Positions 1-7,196 of a DNA stretch of 9,657 nucleotides are shown one piece after another. The notes beneath the pieces were generated by a model. It did not search any database, was not told the origin of the DNA, and saw only the letters and a list, made by a program, of their open reading frames with translations. Each line of letters begins with the position of its first letter. Positions within the stretch are counted from its first letter, which is position 1. Source of the DNA: an uncultured Eubacterium sp. (GTDB lineage: Bacteria > Bacillota_A > Clostridia > Lachnospirales > Lachnospiraceae). The stretch lies in assembly GCA_947653505.1 (NCBI GenBank), contig CANTHI010000098.1, positions 1 to 9,657 of the forward strand. Direction: 5' to 3'. Both the position numbers and the translations under genes were made by a program.

Positions 1-32
1 CAAAAGCTTACAGGAAAGTGATGCGGCAAAGC
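1..32 (-). other. Disrupted remainder of the permease gene at the window edge
   Basis: These bases lie beyond the TAA at 33-35 and should encode more of the permease. In the original frame they give no family-like sequence. In a shifted frame the stretch just before and after the stop reads FFLKLCRITFL and then meets another TAA. The 8-mer AAAGCTTA occurs at 3-10 and again at 28-35. Two disruptions so close to the edge suggest poor sequence quality, but a real lesion cannot be excluded. Confidence 0.4.
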
Positions 33-512
33 TTAAGGAAAAAGAACAATCCCGCTTCCGCTTAACGCGTCATGCAAAATACCCGTAACGATAATCCATG
101 AAAGAAAATGCGGCAGATAGGAAACGGTCTGGATCACTTTTTTAGCGCTTTTCTGCCGGATTTCATTTAACAGAATCGCAAATAAAATCGCCATTACAAA
201 TGTCACGACCAGATTAATAACGCCCATAGCAAGCGTATTTCTGATTACCCTTAAAAACGTGTCGTCAGAAAATAATCTTTTAAATTTAAACATACCTACA
301 AATTCTGAATGGAATAGTCCTTTTGCAGGTTTATAATTCTGAAACGCCATCAGCCAGCCGCCTAACGGCAGATAATAAAAGATAAATCCATAAATTACAA
401 TCACTGCCGACCAGAATAGCAACGCTTTCTGGCGTTTAACCTCTTTCCATGTAATTCTGATCTTCGGTTCTGTCTCTATTTGCTTTTTCTGTTTCTTTGC
501 TATCGCAGACAT
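33..512 (-). CDS. LplB/YteP-type ABC sugar permease, prematurely ended
   Basis: This is a membrane subunit of a carbohydrate ABC importer, of the kind that pairs with LplA-type binding proteins and a second YtcP-type permease. The start at 512 is chosen over an upstream ATG at 554 because AGGAGG (520-525) sits 7 bases before it, giving MSAIAKKQKKQ. A basic cytoplasmic N-terminus is followed by a first membrane helix (about residues 30-52, ALLFWSAVIVIYGFIFYYLP). Next come the family-typical GGWLMAFQNYKP segment, a second helix (about 90-115) and SYLPHFLSWIIVTGILHDALS, the region just before the transport core. The reading frame ends in TAA after about 159 residues, whereas relatives have roughly 300, so the EAA loop and later helices are missing. 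Past the GIV near the end, another frame reads FFLKLCRIT, which resembles the expected continuation, so an indel is likely. The binding-protein gene lies 72 bases upstream in the same operon. Confidence 0.85.
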   Translation of the reverse strand: MSAIAKKQKKQIETEPKIRITWKEVKRQKALLFWSAVIVIYGFIFYYLPLGGWLMAFQNYKPAKGLFHSEFVGMFKFKRLFSDDTFLRVIRNTLAMGVINLVVTFVMAILFAILLNEIRQKSAKKVIQTVSYLPHFLSWIIVTGILHDALSGSGIVLFP

Positions 513-519
513 CTCTTCA

Positions 520-525
520 CCTCCT
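520..525 (-). promoter_or_regulatory. Ribosome binding site deciding the permease start
   Basis: AGGAGG lies 7 bases before the ATG at 512. The in-frame ATG at 554 has no such motif and falls inside the right arm of a hairpin, so 512 is preferred. The site begins only three bases after the hairpin ends, so folding could affect ribosome access. Confidence 0.75.
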
Positions 526-528
526 GAC

Positions 529-566
529 TCAGACAGGCATATAGCATCTGCCATATGCCTGTCTGA
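529..566 (-). repeat. Perfect 14-bp inverted repeat between binding-protein and permease genes
   Basis: The arms at 529-542 and 553-566 (TCAGACAGGCATAT and its exact complement) are separated by a 10-base loop. In RNA they form a stable hairpin 18 bases after the binding-protein stop codon and 3 bases before the permease ribosome binding site. No T-tract follows, so it is not a standard intrinsic terminator. Hairpins in this position in other sugar-transport operons (for example malE-malF) stabilise the upstream message and lower permease output relative to binding protein. That role here is inference from position. Confidence 0.8.
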
Positions 567-584
567 AACTCCCCATGCTTACAT

Positions 585-2276
585 TTACTGGTACTTTGCT
601 GCTGCTTCCATTCTGCGGTCCAGTTCTTCCTGCATTTCACTTAAGAAATCTTCCGGCTTGCACTCATTATACTTATCCATATATTCATCCCATGCCTGAT
701 CAAAATCTTCTGCCATGACTACTTTCGGCAGGTATTCATGCTTCACCTCGCCTATTTTTGTCCATGCCATACCTCCGTCTGTCTCTGTCGTCAGGCTGTT
801 AGAATAGCTCCACATCGGATACCATGCCCCAGGCGCTTCACTCGTTCCGATCATGTCTACATATGTCTGGACGCCATATGCATCAAAGCACTCTTTGACA
901 TCTCCTTTTAACGCGTCATAAAACTCTCCTGGCTGTCCTGCCGGCGACATCGCGTTGATACCGTCACGGTTTGTTCCGATATACTGAGGGAAATAAGAAT
1001 ATGTACATAAATGAGACGCCTTATATGCCGTATCTGAACATTTTGTTCTCATTTCATCTGTACGGCTGAATACACCTTTGTCATCCACCTGATAATCCGT
1101 ACCTTCCACACCCCAGAAGCGCAGGTTATGAATGTCCTGATCCAGGAGATCATTTACAAACTTCAGCGCACCTTCTACATCCTCGCAGCTCGTTGTAACC
1201 GCAAGTCCTGTTCCGGCATTTACAACACCGCCGGAATTGTGCCACTGATTCTTTTTGCTTTCATCAATGGTAATCGGCAGCGGAACATAGCTGCATCCCT
1301 GTTTATCCAGTCCGGCTGATTTGATCGCGTCTCCGGCATTAAAGTTAAAGTCCCACCACTGGTCAATCATTCCGAGTACACGGCCGCTGGAAAGCTTCGC
1401 AATATATTCATCATAAGTCTGTGTAAAAGATTCACGGTCTACAATTCCTTTCTGATACTCCTCATTCAGCTTTCTAAAATATGCCACTGCCGTCGGCGTC
1501 GTATTATAATCAATGACTTTTAATGTCTCCGGATCTACAATACAGGAACCGTCATTTGGATATCCGTCCAGAAACTGCGGTGCGTTTTCCAGACAGAAAT
1601 ATCTCCAGTCCTCACAGAGTATCGTATACGGGATATTTTCTGTCCCGTCTTCCATCGTCGGATTTGCTTCATAATATTTTTCAATCAGATCAAAATACTG
1701 ATCCATCGTTTTTATTTCCGGATAATCTGCCCATTTGAGCACCCTTGTCTGAATCCAGAATGCTTCATCATTGTGTTCACAGGCTTTTTCTTCCCCATAA
1801 ATGTTTGTAAACTGTGGAATCCAGTAAATATGTCCATCGTCCTGCCGCAGGGAATCCCATTCCTGTTCCGTAAAAAACTCCTTGATATTCGGATATTTTT
1901 CGATATAATCATCCAGCGCTACCAGAGCCCCCGCGTCATACAGCTGCGGCATGCCGGCCGCGCCCTCTATAAAATCCGGGTATTCCCCTCCGGCAATAAT
2001 CGTACCGATCGCTTCCTCTGCGGTCTGTCCTGTCAGCCAGGTTTCTTTTACTTTTACGCCTGTTTTTTCCGCAATCATTGCCTGCACTTCATTATCGTCG
2101 TTAATTTCCGAACCAGGCACCGCAAAAAACGCTGTAAACTCTTTTACCCCGCCTTCGTCAGAAGCAGCTCCTCCTGTTTCCTTTTCCTTTTTTCCGGCGT
2201 CCCCGCCCCCGCAGCCTGCAAGCAGGGATACTGTCATAACCGCTGTAAGCAGTCGTGTCAGATACTTTTTTTTCAT
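585..2276 (-). CDS. LplA-type extracellular solute-binding lipoprotein of a sugar ABC importer
   Basis: This 563-residue protein captures an oligosaccharide at the outer face of the membrane and delivers it to the permeases. The N-terminus has a lysine-rich start, a hydrophobic stretch and a lipobox LLAGC with the lipidated cysteine at residue 22. A Gly/Ser/Glu-rich linker (about 23-44) follows. The rest is a two-lobed type 1 sugar-binding fold of the long LplA class; its usual length of about 550 residues matches. Many Trp, Tyr and Phe residues (for example around 345-350 and 490-505, AWYPMWSYSNS) suit stacking against sugar rings. GAGGAGG (2284-2290) lies 7 bases before the ATG. The gene has its own promoter and a repeat-type operator upstream and is followed by the permease gene. 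The substrate cannot be read from the sequence. Xylo-oligosaccharide is a guess from the nearby GH8 enzyme, and manno-oligosaccharide is an alternative given the chemoreceptor sensor. Confidence 0.93.
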   Translation of the reverse strand: MKKKYLTRLLTAVMTVSLLAGCGGGDAGKKEKETGGAASDEGGVKEFTAFFAVPGSEINDDNEVQAMIAEKTGVKVKETWLTGQTAEEAIGTIIAGGEYPDFIEGAAGMPQLYDAGALVALDDYIEKYPNIKEFFTEQEWDSLRQDDGHIYWIPQFTNIYGEEKACEHNDEAFWIQTRVLKWADYPEIKTMDQYFDLIEKYYEANPTMEDGTENIPYTILCEDWRYFCLENAPQFLDGYPNDGSCIVDPETLKVIDYNTTPTAVAYFRKLNEEYQKGIVDRESFTQTYDEYIAKLSSGRVLGMIDQWWDFNFNAGDAIKSAGLDKQGCSYVPLPITIDESKKNQWHNSGGVVNAGTGLAVTTSCEDVEGALKFVNDLLDQDIHNLRFWGVEGTDYQVDDKGVFSRTDEMRTKCSDTAYKASHLCTYSYFPQYIGTNRDGINAMSPAGQPGEFYDALKGDVKECFDAYGVQTYVDMIGTSEAPGAWYPMWSYSNSLTTETDGGMAWTKIGEVKHEYLPKVVMAEDFDQAWDEYMDKYNECKPEDFLSEMQEELDRRMEAAAKYQ

Positions 2277-2283
2277 ATTCGTT

Positions 2284-2290
2284 CCTCCTC
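2284..2290 (-). promoter_or_regulatory. Strong ribosome binding site of the binding-protein gene
   Basis: GAGGAGG stands 7 bases before the ATG at 2276. It is a near-ideal Shine-Dalgarno sequence, fitting the high output expected of a binding protein. Confidence 0.8.
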
Positions 2291-2310
2291 AATGTGTTTT
2301 ATATATTAAA

Positions 2311-2339
2311 ATAATATAAAAAAAGTATAAACACTTCAA
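2311..2339 (-). promoter_or_regulatory. Sigma-A-type promoter of the transporter operon
   Basis: On the minus strand TTGAAG (2339-2334) and TATTAT (2316-2311) are separated by 17 bases. Each matches the vegetative consensus at four to five of six positions. The spacer carries a run of seven T. Transcription would start about 25-30 bases before the binding-protein ATG. The direct repeats lie directly upstream, in the position used by AraC-type activators that contact polymerase at the -35 box. Confidence 0.65.
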
Positions 2340-2344
2340 CCTGA

Positions 2345-2376
2345 TAAACTATAGAATCGGACACGGTAAACTATAG
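2345..2376 (-). promoter_or_regulatory. Direct-repeat operator, probable site for the AraC-type regulator
   Basis: The 10-mer CTATAGTTTA (minus strand) occurs at 2376-2367 and again at 2354-2345, exactly 22 bp apart, or two helical turns. Both copies are followed by YC (CC or TC). The nearer copy ends five bases upstream of the -35 box. AraC-family dimers typically bind two direct half-sites about 21 bp apart in this location. The regulator encoded just upstream is the obvious candidate. The far copy also sits in a 10-base palindrome, AACTATAGTT. Binding itself is inference. Confidence 0.55.
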
Positions 2377-2414
2377 TTATTACTATGCGAATAACAGCAG
2401 CCTGCAGTTTTTAT

Positions 2415-4007
2415 TTACATCCCCGCCTTACGTCTGTATTGTGTAGGTGTGCATCCTTTTGCAGCGATAAACCGGTTTACAAAATAATCTAAATTATGAT
2501 ATCCTGCTTCTTCCGCAATCTGATAAATTTTTTTATCCGTATACAGCAGCTGCGACGCCGCTTCTTCAATCCTTACCCTGTTCAGATAATCTTTAAATGA
2601 ACATTCATACTTTTTCCGGAACAGCTGGCCTAAATACGCGCTGTTCACATAATACTTTTCACTCAGTCCTTTTAACGTCAGATTGTCCGCAAAATGCTCC
2701 CTTATTTCTGTCTCTATTTCAGCCAGCACTCCTCTGGAGACATTTTTTCGAAGCTGCGCCAGATATTGCGCATACTCCTGCACAAACCGCAATACATGCG
2801 CCTTACTCCCGCGGTTCAGCCCGTCTTTAAATGACTGTTCGCTGATAATTCTTAATATTTCTTCCTGATTGACATGGTCATCCTGTTTTGTCGCAAGATG
2901 AATCAGCTGAAAGAGCAGATAATTAATGTTCAGACTCCTGCACTCACCGGCATTCCCTATCCGCAGCATCTCCTCAAAAAATACATTTACCGCTGCTGTA
3001 ATTTCCTGCGGCTCATTCCGCTCAATGACAGATAATAACACATCAATCTCTTTTTTACATAAAACAACCCCTCTCTCCGATACCTGCAGCTCTTCTTCAT
3101 AATAATAAATATCCTTCCGGTTCTGAAAGCCCTGACAGGATCTTAAAATACAGGCTGTCCCATATGATTTTGCCAGATTGCGGATATCATCGACTTTTTT
3201 TCCTACAAGCATGATAACCGGAAGCTGCGCGGCATTTTTCAGATAAGACAGAAAATCCTTCAGATATGATTTTTCGGATTTCATTGCTTCCTGTGCCAGA
3301 TCGTCGCAGTATACAAACCCGATGTCATAAATATTTTCTTTGCTGGATACATCAAATACACAGTGATCCGCATATTTTTTTAAATATTCCACACATAATT
3401 CGGACAGCTTCCGCTGGTATGCCCGCTTTTCTTCATCCGATATCTCTTCTTCCAGCAGCTCCTCATCAAATTCAATCTCAATATACCGAATACCCCCCCC
3501 CACAAAAAACATACGCTCCCGGACATACTGCAGATTCACATCATCATATTTTCCTTTGATCACCGCGGTCAGATTCTGGGCAAGATAAGCCCGTTCCATC
3601 GTACGGCTCACTCTGCTTTCTTTCTCTTTATCCGCTGTCAGAGCTCTGATTTTATGCAGTATCTCCAACAGCTGCTCTTTTTCAATCGGTTTTAGAATAT
3701 AATCCGTACATTTATATCTGATTGCCTCCTGTGCGTAGGAAAATTCCGCAAAACCGCTTAATATCACAAAAAAAGCGTCAGAAAGCTTTTCTGTACGTAT
3801 TTTCTGCATCAATTCCAGACCAGATATTTCCGGCATATTAATATCCGCCAGAATTAAATCCACCTGATTGTATCTGAGAAATTCCAGCGCTTCACCACCG
3901 TCTGAAGCAGTGCCTGCAATCACAAAGCCTTCCTTTTCCCATTCAATCAGCGCCTTTAAACCCTGCAGGATATAATATTCGTCATCCACTAATAATACCT
4001 TTAACAT
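2415..4007 (-). CDS. YesN-type response regulator with AraC DNA-binding domain
   Basis: This 530-residue transcription regulator is the partner of the sensor kinase upstream. The receiver domain (about 1-120) begins MLKVLLVDDEYYIL with acidic residues D8 and D9. It carries the phosphoacceptor D55 (LILADINMPE), the switch serine S84 (LSGFAEF) and the conserved lysine K106 (YILKPIEK). A long middle region (about 130-425) of the kind seen in YesN relatives has no recognised fold. The last 100 residues form a double helix-turn-helix AraC domain, with LTLKGLSEKYYVNSAYLGQLFRK and the typical IAEEAGYHNLDYFVNRF. The start at 4007 is chosen because GGAGG (4015-4019) stands 7 bases before it and the receiver motif starts there; an in-frame ATG at 4031 lacks this. 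The ATG overlaps the kinase stop by 7 bases, so translation is probably coupled. A G9 run in codons 169-172 is a slippage-prone spot. Confidence 0.95.
   Translation of the reverse strand: MLKVLLVDDEYYILQGLKALIEWEKEGFVIAGTASDGGEALEFLRYNQVDLILADINMPEISGLELMQKIRTEKLSDAFFVILSGFAEFSYAQEAIRYKCTDYILKPIEKEQLLEILHKIRALTADKEKESRVSRTMERAYLAQNLTAVIKGKYDDVNLQYVRERMFFVGGGIRYIEIEFDEELLEEEISDEEKRAYQRKLSELCVEYLKKYADHCVFDVSSKENIYDIGFVYCDDLAQEAMKSEKSYLKDFLSYLKNAAQLPVIMLVGKKVDDIRNLAKSYGTACILRSCQGFQNRKDIYYYEEELQVSERGVVLCKKEIDVLLSVIERNEPQEITAAVNVFFEEMLRIGNAGECRSLNINYLLFQLIHLATKQDDHVNQEEILRIISEQSFKDGLNRGSKAHVLRFVQEYAQYLAQLRKNVSRGVLAEIETEIREHFADNLTLKGLSEKYYVNSAYLGQLFRKKYECSFKDYLNRVRIEEAASQLLYTDKKIYQIAEEAGYHNLDYFVNRFIAAKGCTPTQYRRKAGM
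3493..3501 (-). repeat. Nine-base G homopolymer inside the response-regulator gene
   Basis: The coding strand carries nine consecutive G, read as GTG GGG GGG GGT (V169 and G170-172). The frame is intact in this sequence. A gain or loss of one base would truncate the regulator before its DNA-binding domain. Confidence 0.9.
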
Positions 4008-5800
4008 TCTGATACCTCCGGTTCCAGACATTCACGCGGAATCCTGATCTGTACCATAAGTCCCAGCCCTGCCTCGCCATCCAGATCAAATTCAGCTTTC
4101 CCATTTGTTTCCATTTTCAGCCGCAGACATGCATTTATCATACCAACGCGTTCTTTTTCCTGCAGCAGCTCAATACTTGCGTTCCGCATTTTCCATAAAA
4201 GCGCTTCCATAGACTCTCTGTCCATTCCTTTTCCCGTATCTTCGATTTCCAGATACAAATCTGTATCTTTTTCATACACACGTACAAAGATCCATCCGGC
4301 TGCCATCTTGCTTTCAATTCCATGTTCACAGGCATTTTCCACAAACGTAACAATCGTCAGTTTCGGGATCCGCAAAGCCCTGCATTTCCTGTCTGCTTCA
4401 AGTTCATAAGAAAGCCTCTCCCCAAATCTGTACTTCTGGATACTCAGATAGATCTTCACCGACTCCATTTCTTTCTCCACGCTGACCAGATCTTCATTCC
4501 AGTCTACATACTGACGCTGCAGTACTGCCAGTTTTTCTATCAGATCCGCTGTTTCTGTTTCGTTTTTCAGCACGCTGTGCATCCGGATGCTCTCAAGGGC
4601 ATTAAACAAAAAATGCGGATTAATCTGACTGCGCAGCGCCAGCAACTCTGCTCTTTGCCGCTCTACCGTTATTTCCTGTTCTTTGATCTTATCTCTGTAA
4701 ACAATCCGTATCAGTTTATTTATGCGGTCTGCCATTTTATTATAGCTTATCATCAGATTGCCGATCTCATCCCTGCCGCGGACATGATGGATTTGTGCCA
4801 GATCCTCCTCATCCACATTTCGTAAGGTATCGCTTAAAATGCCAAGCCGGACCGTAAACGACCGGTTCAGAAACTGCATCATCACAATCGGCAGCACCGC
4901 GTTTACGACTATCAGAAATCCAATAACCGGAAGATGCTTTTTGATTTCCTTTAATAAATTATCTCCCGAATTCATGACATAAATATCAAGATCTGCTCCA
5001 TACAGCTCCAGTTTCTTCTGATATCCTGTCCGGTCATATTCCGTAAAATCTGCAAAATCCATCCCCGGGCTTGCATACTTTCCATTTGACAATACGATTT
5101 TCCCCTTACAGCACAAAAAAATATCCATAGAATAATTCATTTTCTTTAAATATCTGTTGATACCGGCATAATCCAGATCCATCCGCAGAAATTTTTCCTT
5201 TTTCTTATCAAAAAAATCCAGCTTCTGTATAAACATCAGCCGGCGCTTTACTGACACAGCCGGCTGATTTGCGGCATCATAATCAAACAGTACCATCTGG
5301 GACAACTCCGATTGTCTGAACTGCTGATACCAGGCTGCATCTGCGTCCCTGTCAGGTCTTGCAAACTCCCCTCCGTTCACAATCGTGTCATTTTCGCTAT
5401 ACATGACGATCTTTTCATATCCGGGTCCGGCCGCATCCTCAAACCGCACACCTTTAAAAAAATCATAATAACCGGTTACATAATCCCTGGTATCCACAAA
5501 TTTCCTGTTCAGAAATTCATTGACATATTGATTCATCGAAATACGCTTTGCAAATAAAGCAGCCTCCTCGATCGTACTGCTGATATGATATGAAACAGCA
5601 TCTGCCGCATTCTCCATTTCCCGGTAGCGAAGTATTCCTTCCGAGTGAATAAAAATGCATACAACCATACTGTCCGTAATAATCAGCGGAAGCAAAATGC
5701 AAAGAACATATAAATAATAAAACTTTTTCTGAATGCTGCAGTTGTCCAGAACATTTTCCAGATGATACAATATTTTTTTCATTCCCCTGGCTTTTCTCAT
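4001..5800 (-). CDS. YesM-type membrane sensor histidine kinase
   Basis: This kinase of about 599 residues senses an extracellular signal, probably sugar or loaded binding protein, and phosphorylates the regulator encoded next. From the chosen start the order is as follows: a first membrane helix (about 26-52, KKFYYLYVLCILLPLIITDS); an extracellular sensor of about 235 residues; a second helix (about 290-311, LPVIGFLIVVNAVLPIVMM); a HAMP segment ending near RGRDEIGNLMISYNKMADRI; and a His_kinase domain with H396 in SQINPHFLFNALESIRMHS. The ATPase domain follows, with an N-box N489 (FVENACEHGIE) and a G-box D521 (EDTGKGMD). The frame is open upstream to an ATG at 5935, but residues from there are unlike the family. 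The ATG at 5800 has a weak AAAGG 11 bases upstream, and 5782 (MKKILYHLENV) is the other realistic start. The stop overlaps the regulator start by 7 bases. Confidence 0.93.
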   Translation of the reverse strand: MRKARGMKKILYHLENVLDNCSIQKKFYYLYVLCILLPLIITDSMVVCIFIHSEGILRYREMENAADAVSYHISSTIEEAALFAKRISMNQYVNEFLNRKFVDTRDYVTGYYDFFKGVRFEDAAGPGYEKIVMYSENDTIVNGGEFARPDRDADAAWYQQFRQSELSQMVLFDYDAANQPAVSVKRRLMFIQKLDFFDKKKEKFLRMDLDYAGINRYLKKMNYSMDIFLCCKGKIVLSNGKYASPGMDFADFTEYDRTGYQKKLELYGADLDIYVMNSGDNLLKEIKKHLPVIGFLIVVNAVLPIVMMQFLNRSFTVRLGILSDTLRNVDEEDLAQIHHVRGRDEIGNLMISYNKMADRINKLIRIVYRDKIKEQEITVERQRAELLALRSQINPHFLFNALESIRMHSVLKNETETADLIEKLAVLQRQYVDWNEDLVSVEKEMESVKIYLSIQKYRFGERLSYELEADRKCRALRIPKLTIVTFVENACEHGIESKMAAGWIFVRVYEKDTDLYLEIEDTGKGMDRESMEALLWKMRNASIELLQEKERVGMINACLRLKMETNGKAEFDLDGEAGLGLMVQIRIPRECLEPEVSEC

Positions 5801-5858
5801 TTTAGTATCTGCCTTTCTGTCGTTGAATTGATTCACATCCATATTTATTCTATATTTT

Positions 5859-5887
5859 AGTAAACTACACTGCACCCATCTTTCCAA
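5859..5887 (-). promoter_or_regulatory. Weak candidate promoter of the kinase-regulator pair
   Basis: TTGGAA (5887-5882) and TTTACT (5864-5859) are 17 bases apart, each matching the vegetative consensus at four of six positions. The -35 box abuts and partly overlaps the nearer direct repeat. A weak promoter next to a repeat would fit activator dependence or autoregulation. Other AT-rich hexamers nearby could serve instead. Confidence 0.25.
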
Positions 5888-5915
5888 TTCTTGCCCATCC
5901 ATAATCAATTCTTGC
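5885..5915 (-). promoter_or_regulatory. Direct repeats 21 bp apart upstream of the sensor kinase gene
   Basis: GCAAGAATTG (minus strand) occurs at 5915-5906 and again at 5894-5885, exactly 21 bp apart. Each copy is followed shortly by GATGGG (GATGGG after the far copy, GATGGG after the near one), with a spacing difference of two bases. The geometry is that of an AraC-family operator. The repeat word differs from the one in front of the binding-protein gene, so a different regulator or a degenerate site is possible. Confidence 0.45.
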
Positions 5916-5933
5916 TTTTTGGGATAAAATCGC

Positions 5934-5974
5934 AAAAACAGCCAGGTTCAGCAGATACCGCCTCACCAAGCTGT
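5934..5974 (-). terminator. Intrinsic terminator-like hairpin after the GH8 gene
   Basis: On the minus strand ACAGCTTGGT pairs with ACCTGGCTGT through about nine pairs (one G-T) and one T-T mismatch. A small inner GCGG/CTGC stem may extend it, and the hairpin runs into TTTTT. It lies about 70 bases after the GH8 stop, where it would end the chemoreceptor-GH8 transcript. Read on the plus strand it is followed by TTTT, so it might act weakly in both directions. Confidence 0.5.
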
Positions 5975-6042
5975 TTTATGTCCTATACCTCATCGCAGGT
6001 TATCCATGCAAAATCAGCATAATTATACTCTGAATAGCCGTT
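5975..6042 (-). promoter_or_regulatory. GH8 3' spacer with a perfect TATAAT hexamer
   Basis: TATAAT occurs at 6027-6022 on the minus strand, shortly after the GH8 stop codon. No recognisable -35 box is found 16-18 bases upstream (TATATT there). If it worked, the transcript would meet the hairpin at 5974-5934 after about 50-80 bases, giving an attenuated leader or short RNA. The AT-richness of the spacer makes chance likely. Confidence 0.15.
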
Positions 6043-7191
6043 TTAATATATTCTGTAATTTCCGCTGAGCGCCAGAAATGCAAAAAAATACAGACAGTTG
6101 TCATAATATCTGAGATCTCCGCTTCGCAGCGGCGTATTCCAGAATTTATTTACACAGCGAAATGCATTCTCATCGGACCGTGCCAGGCCTGCCTGCGCGT
6201 TTGTCGCTATGATTGCTGTCGGATGCAGTGCCTGTTCTGCCAGAACCGTACCGTCAGTCTCATAGATCCGGCCTGTTTCCTCTTCGGACAGCCTCTCACA
6301 AAAAAATCTCTGCAGATTTCCTGTAACCTCGCATTCCCACTCGTCTGCAGCAAACCATGCATAGTCCAGCCCTATATTCGCAATGGTCCGGTACGCGTCG
6401 CTATAATACCAGTCATGCCTTCCGCCCCATTTTTCCCTGTTTCCTGTATATGGCGTACCGTCAAATTCCGCATACTCCGCACACAGACCTGTCACCGGAT
6501 GGCATGCCCGTTTCAGATACTTTCTGCTCTCTGCCGCAGCTTCCAGAAAAAATCCCCGGTCCTCTTCTTTTGCCCATCTGCCAGACAGCTCATAAAAATG
6601 CGGCAGATGATAGGATGGATCCGTAAAATCCACATCCGCGACAAACCGGATCAGCTTTCGTTTCGGATCAAACATAGCCCTTCCGTCAGAGCCATTTTCC
6701 CCTTTATGAATCATCGTGTGAAGCAGCTTTTGCGCTTCATTCTCATAATGAAAAATGCCCTGCCCGTTCCCCCAGCGATGTGCCGCAAAAAACAATGCCA
6801 TCGCAAAATACTCTTCTCCATCCGGCGCCGCCCCATTCGAATTTTTCCTGCCATCCGGCTGGCAGGACCAGGCAAAATATCCCTGATTTTCACCATCTGT
6901 AAGATACATATAAGTTTTTGCCCACTTCCACAGCCTGTCAAATTCCTCTTTTTTATTCATCTGCACGCACATCATCATGCCATAGGACATCCCTTCTGTC
7001 CGTACGTCATGATTGCCGGTATCCGTCACATATCCCATAAAATCTTCTGTCGGATCATAGATTCTTTCTCCCTGCGCGCCATAAAACATTCTGTTAAAAA
7101 TTTCGTGTTTTCTTTTTTCTATTTCTTCCATTGGATAGCCAGCTTCTGCAAAAACATTTCTGTACTCTCCCGTAAAATATGCTCCTCTCAT
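6043..7191 (-). CDS. GH8 reducing-end xylose-releasing exo-oligoxylanase (Rex type)
   Basis: This inverting glycosidase removes xylose from the reducing end of xylo-oligosaccharides. There is no signal peptide, so it acts in the cytoplasm on imported sugars. The 382-residue length and the sequence closely follow the Bacillus halodurans Rex enzyme as I remember it. The proton donor is E66 (VRTEGMSYGMMM). D124 lies in the conserved APDGEEYFA, Y194 in DPSYHLPHFYEL, and the likely catalytic base is D265 (SDAYR). The ALHP motif (L322-H323-P324) matches the loop described as blocking the plus-side subsites and making Rex exo-acting. WNTP and YYDNCLYFFAFLALSGN near the C-terminus are also family-typical. 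The start at 7191 is chosen over the ATG at 7215 because GAGGGGG (7197-7203) precedes it by 5 bases, and MRGAYFTGEYRN is where family similarity begins. It follows the chemoreceptor gene by 33 bases, so the two are probably co-transcribed. Confidence 0.93.
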   Translation of the reverse strand: MRGAYFTGEYRNVFAEAGYPMEEIEKRKHEIFNRMFYGAQGERIYDPTEDFMGYVTDTGNHDVRTEGMSYGMMMCVQMNKKEEFDRLWKWAKTYMYLTDGENQGYFAWSCQPDGRKNSNGAAPDGEEYFAMALFFAAHRWGNGQGIFHYENEAQKLLHTMIHKGENGSDGRAMFDPKRKLIRFVADVDFTDPSYHLPHFYELSGRWAKEEDRGFFLEAAAESRKYLKRACHPVTGLCAEYAEFDGTPYTGNREKWGGRHDWYYSDAYRTIANIGLDYAWFAADEWECEVTGNLQRFFCERLSEEETGRIYETDGTVLAEQALHPTAIIATNAQAGLARSDENAFRCVNKFWNTPLRSGDLRYYDNCLYFFAFLALSGNYRIY

Positions 7192-7196
7192 TACAG

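Noticed and set aside
1773..2319. Two overlapping plus-strand open frames opposite the binding-protein gene
   Set aside because: They are antisense to the signal peptide and N-terminal part of a convincing lipoprotein gene, and show no protein-like features of their own.
2277..2414. A CcpA (cre) site in the transporter promoter region
   Set aside because: No stretch matches the TGWAANCGNTNWCA pattern closely enough. The closest, near the -35 box, lacks the central CG.
4322..4825. A 167-codon plus-strand open frame opposite the kinase domain
   Set aside because: It is antisense to the conserved His and ATPase motifs of the sensor kinase and is explained by that gene's codon pattern.
5801..5935. 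A 45-residue N-terminal extension of the sensor kinase from an ATG at 5935
   Set aside because: It has no ribosome binding site, its sequence is unlike the family, and it overlaps the direct repeats and candidate promoter. A start at 5800 or 5782 fits better.
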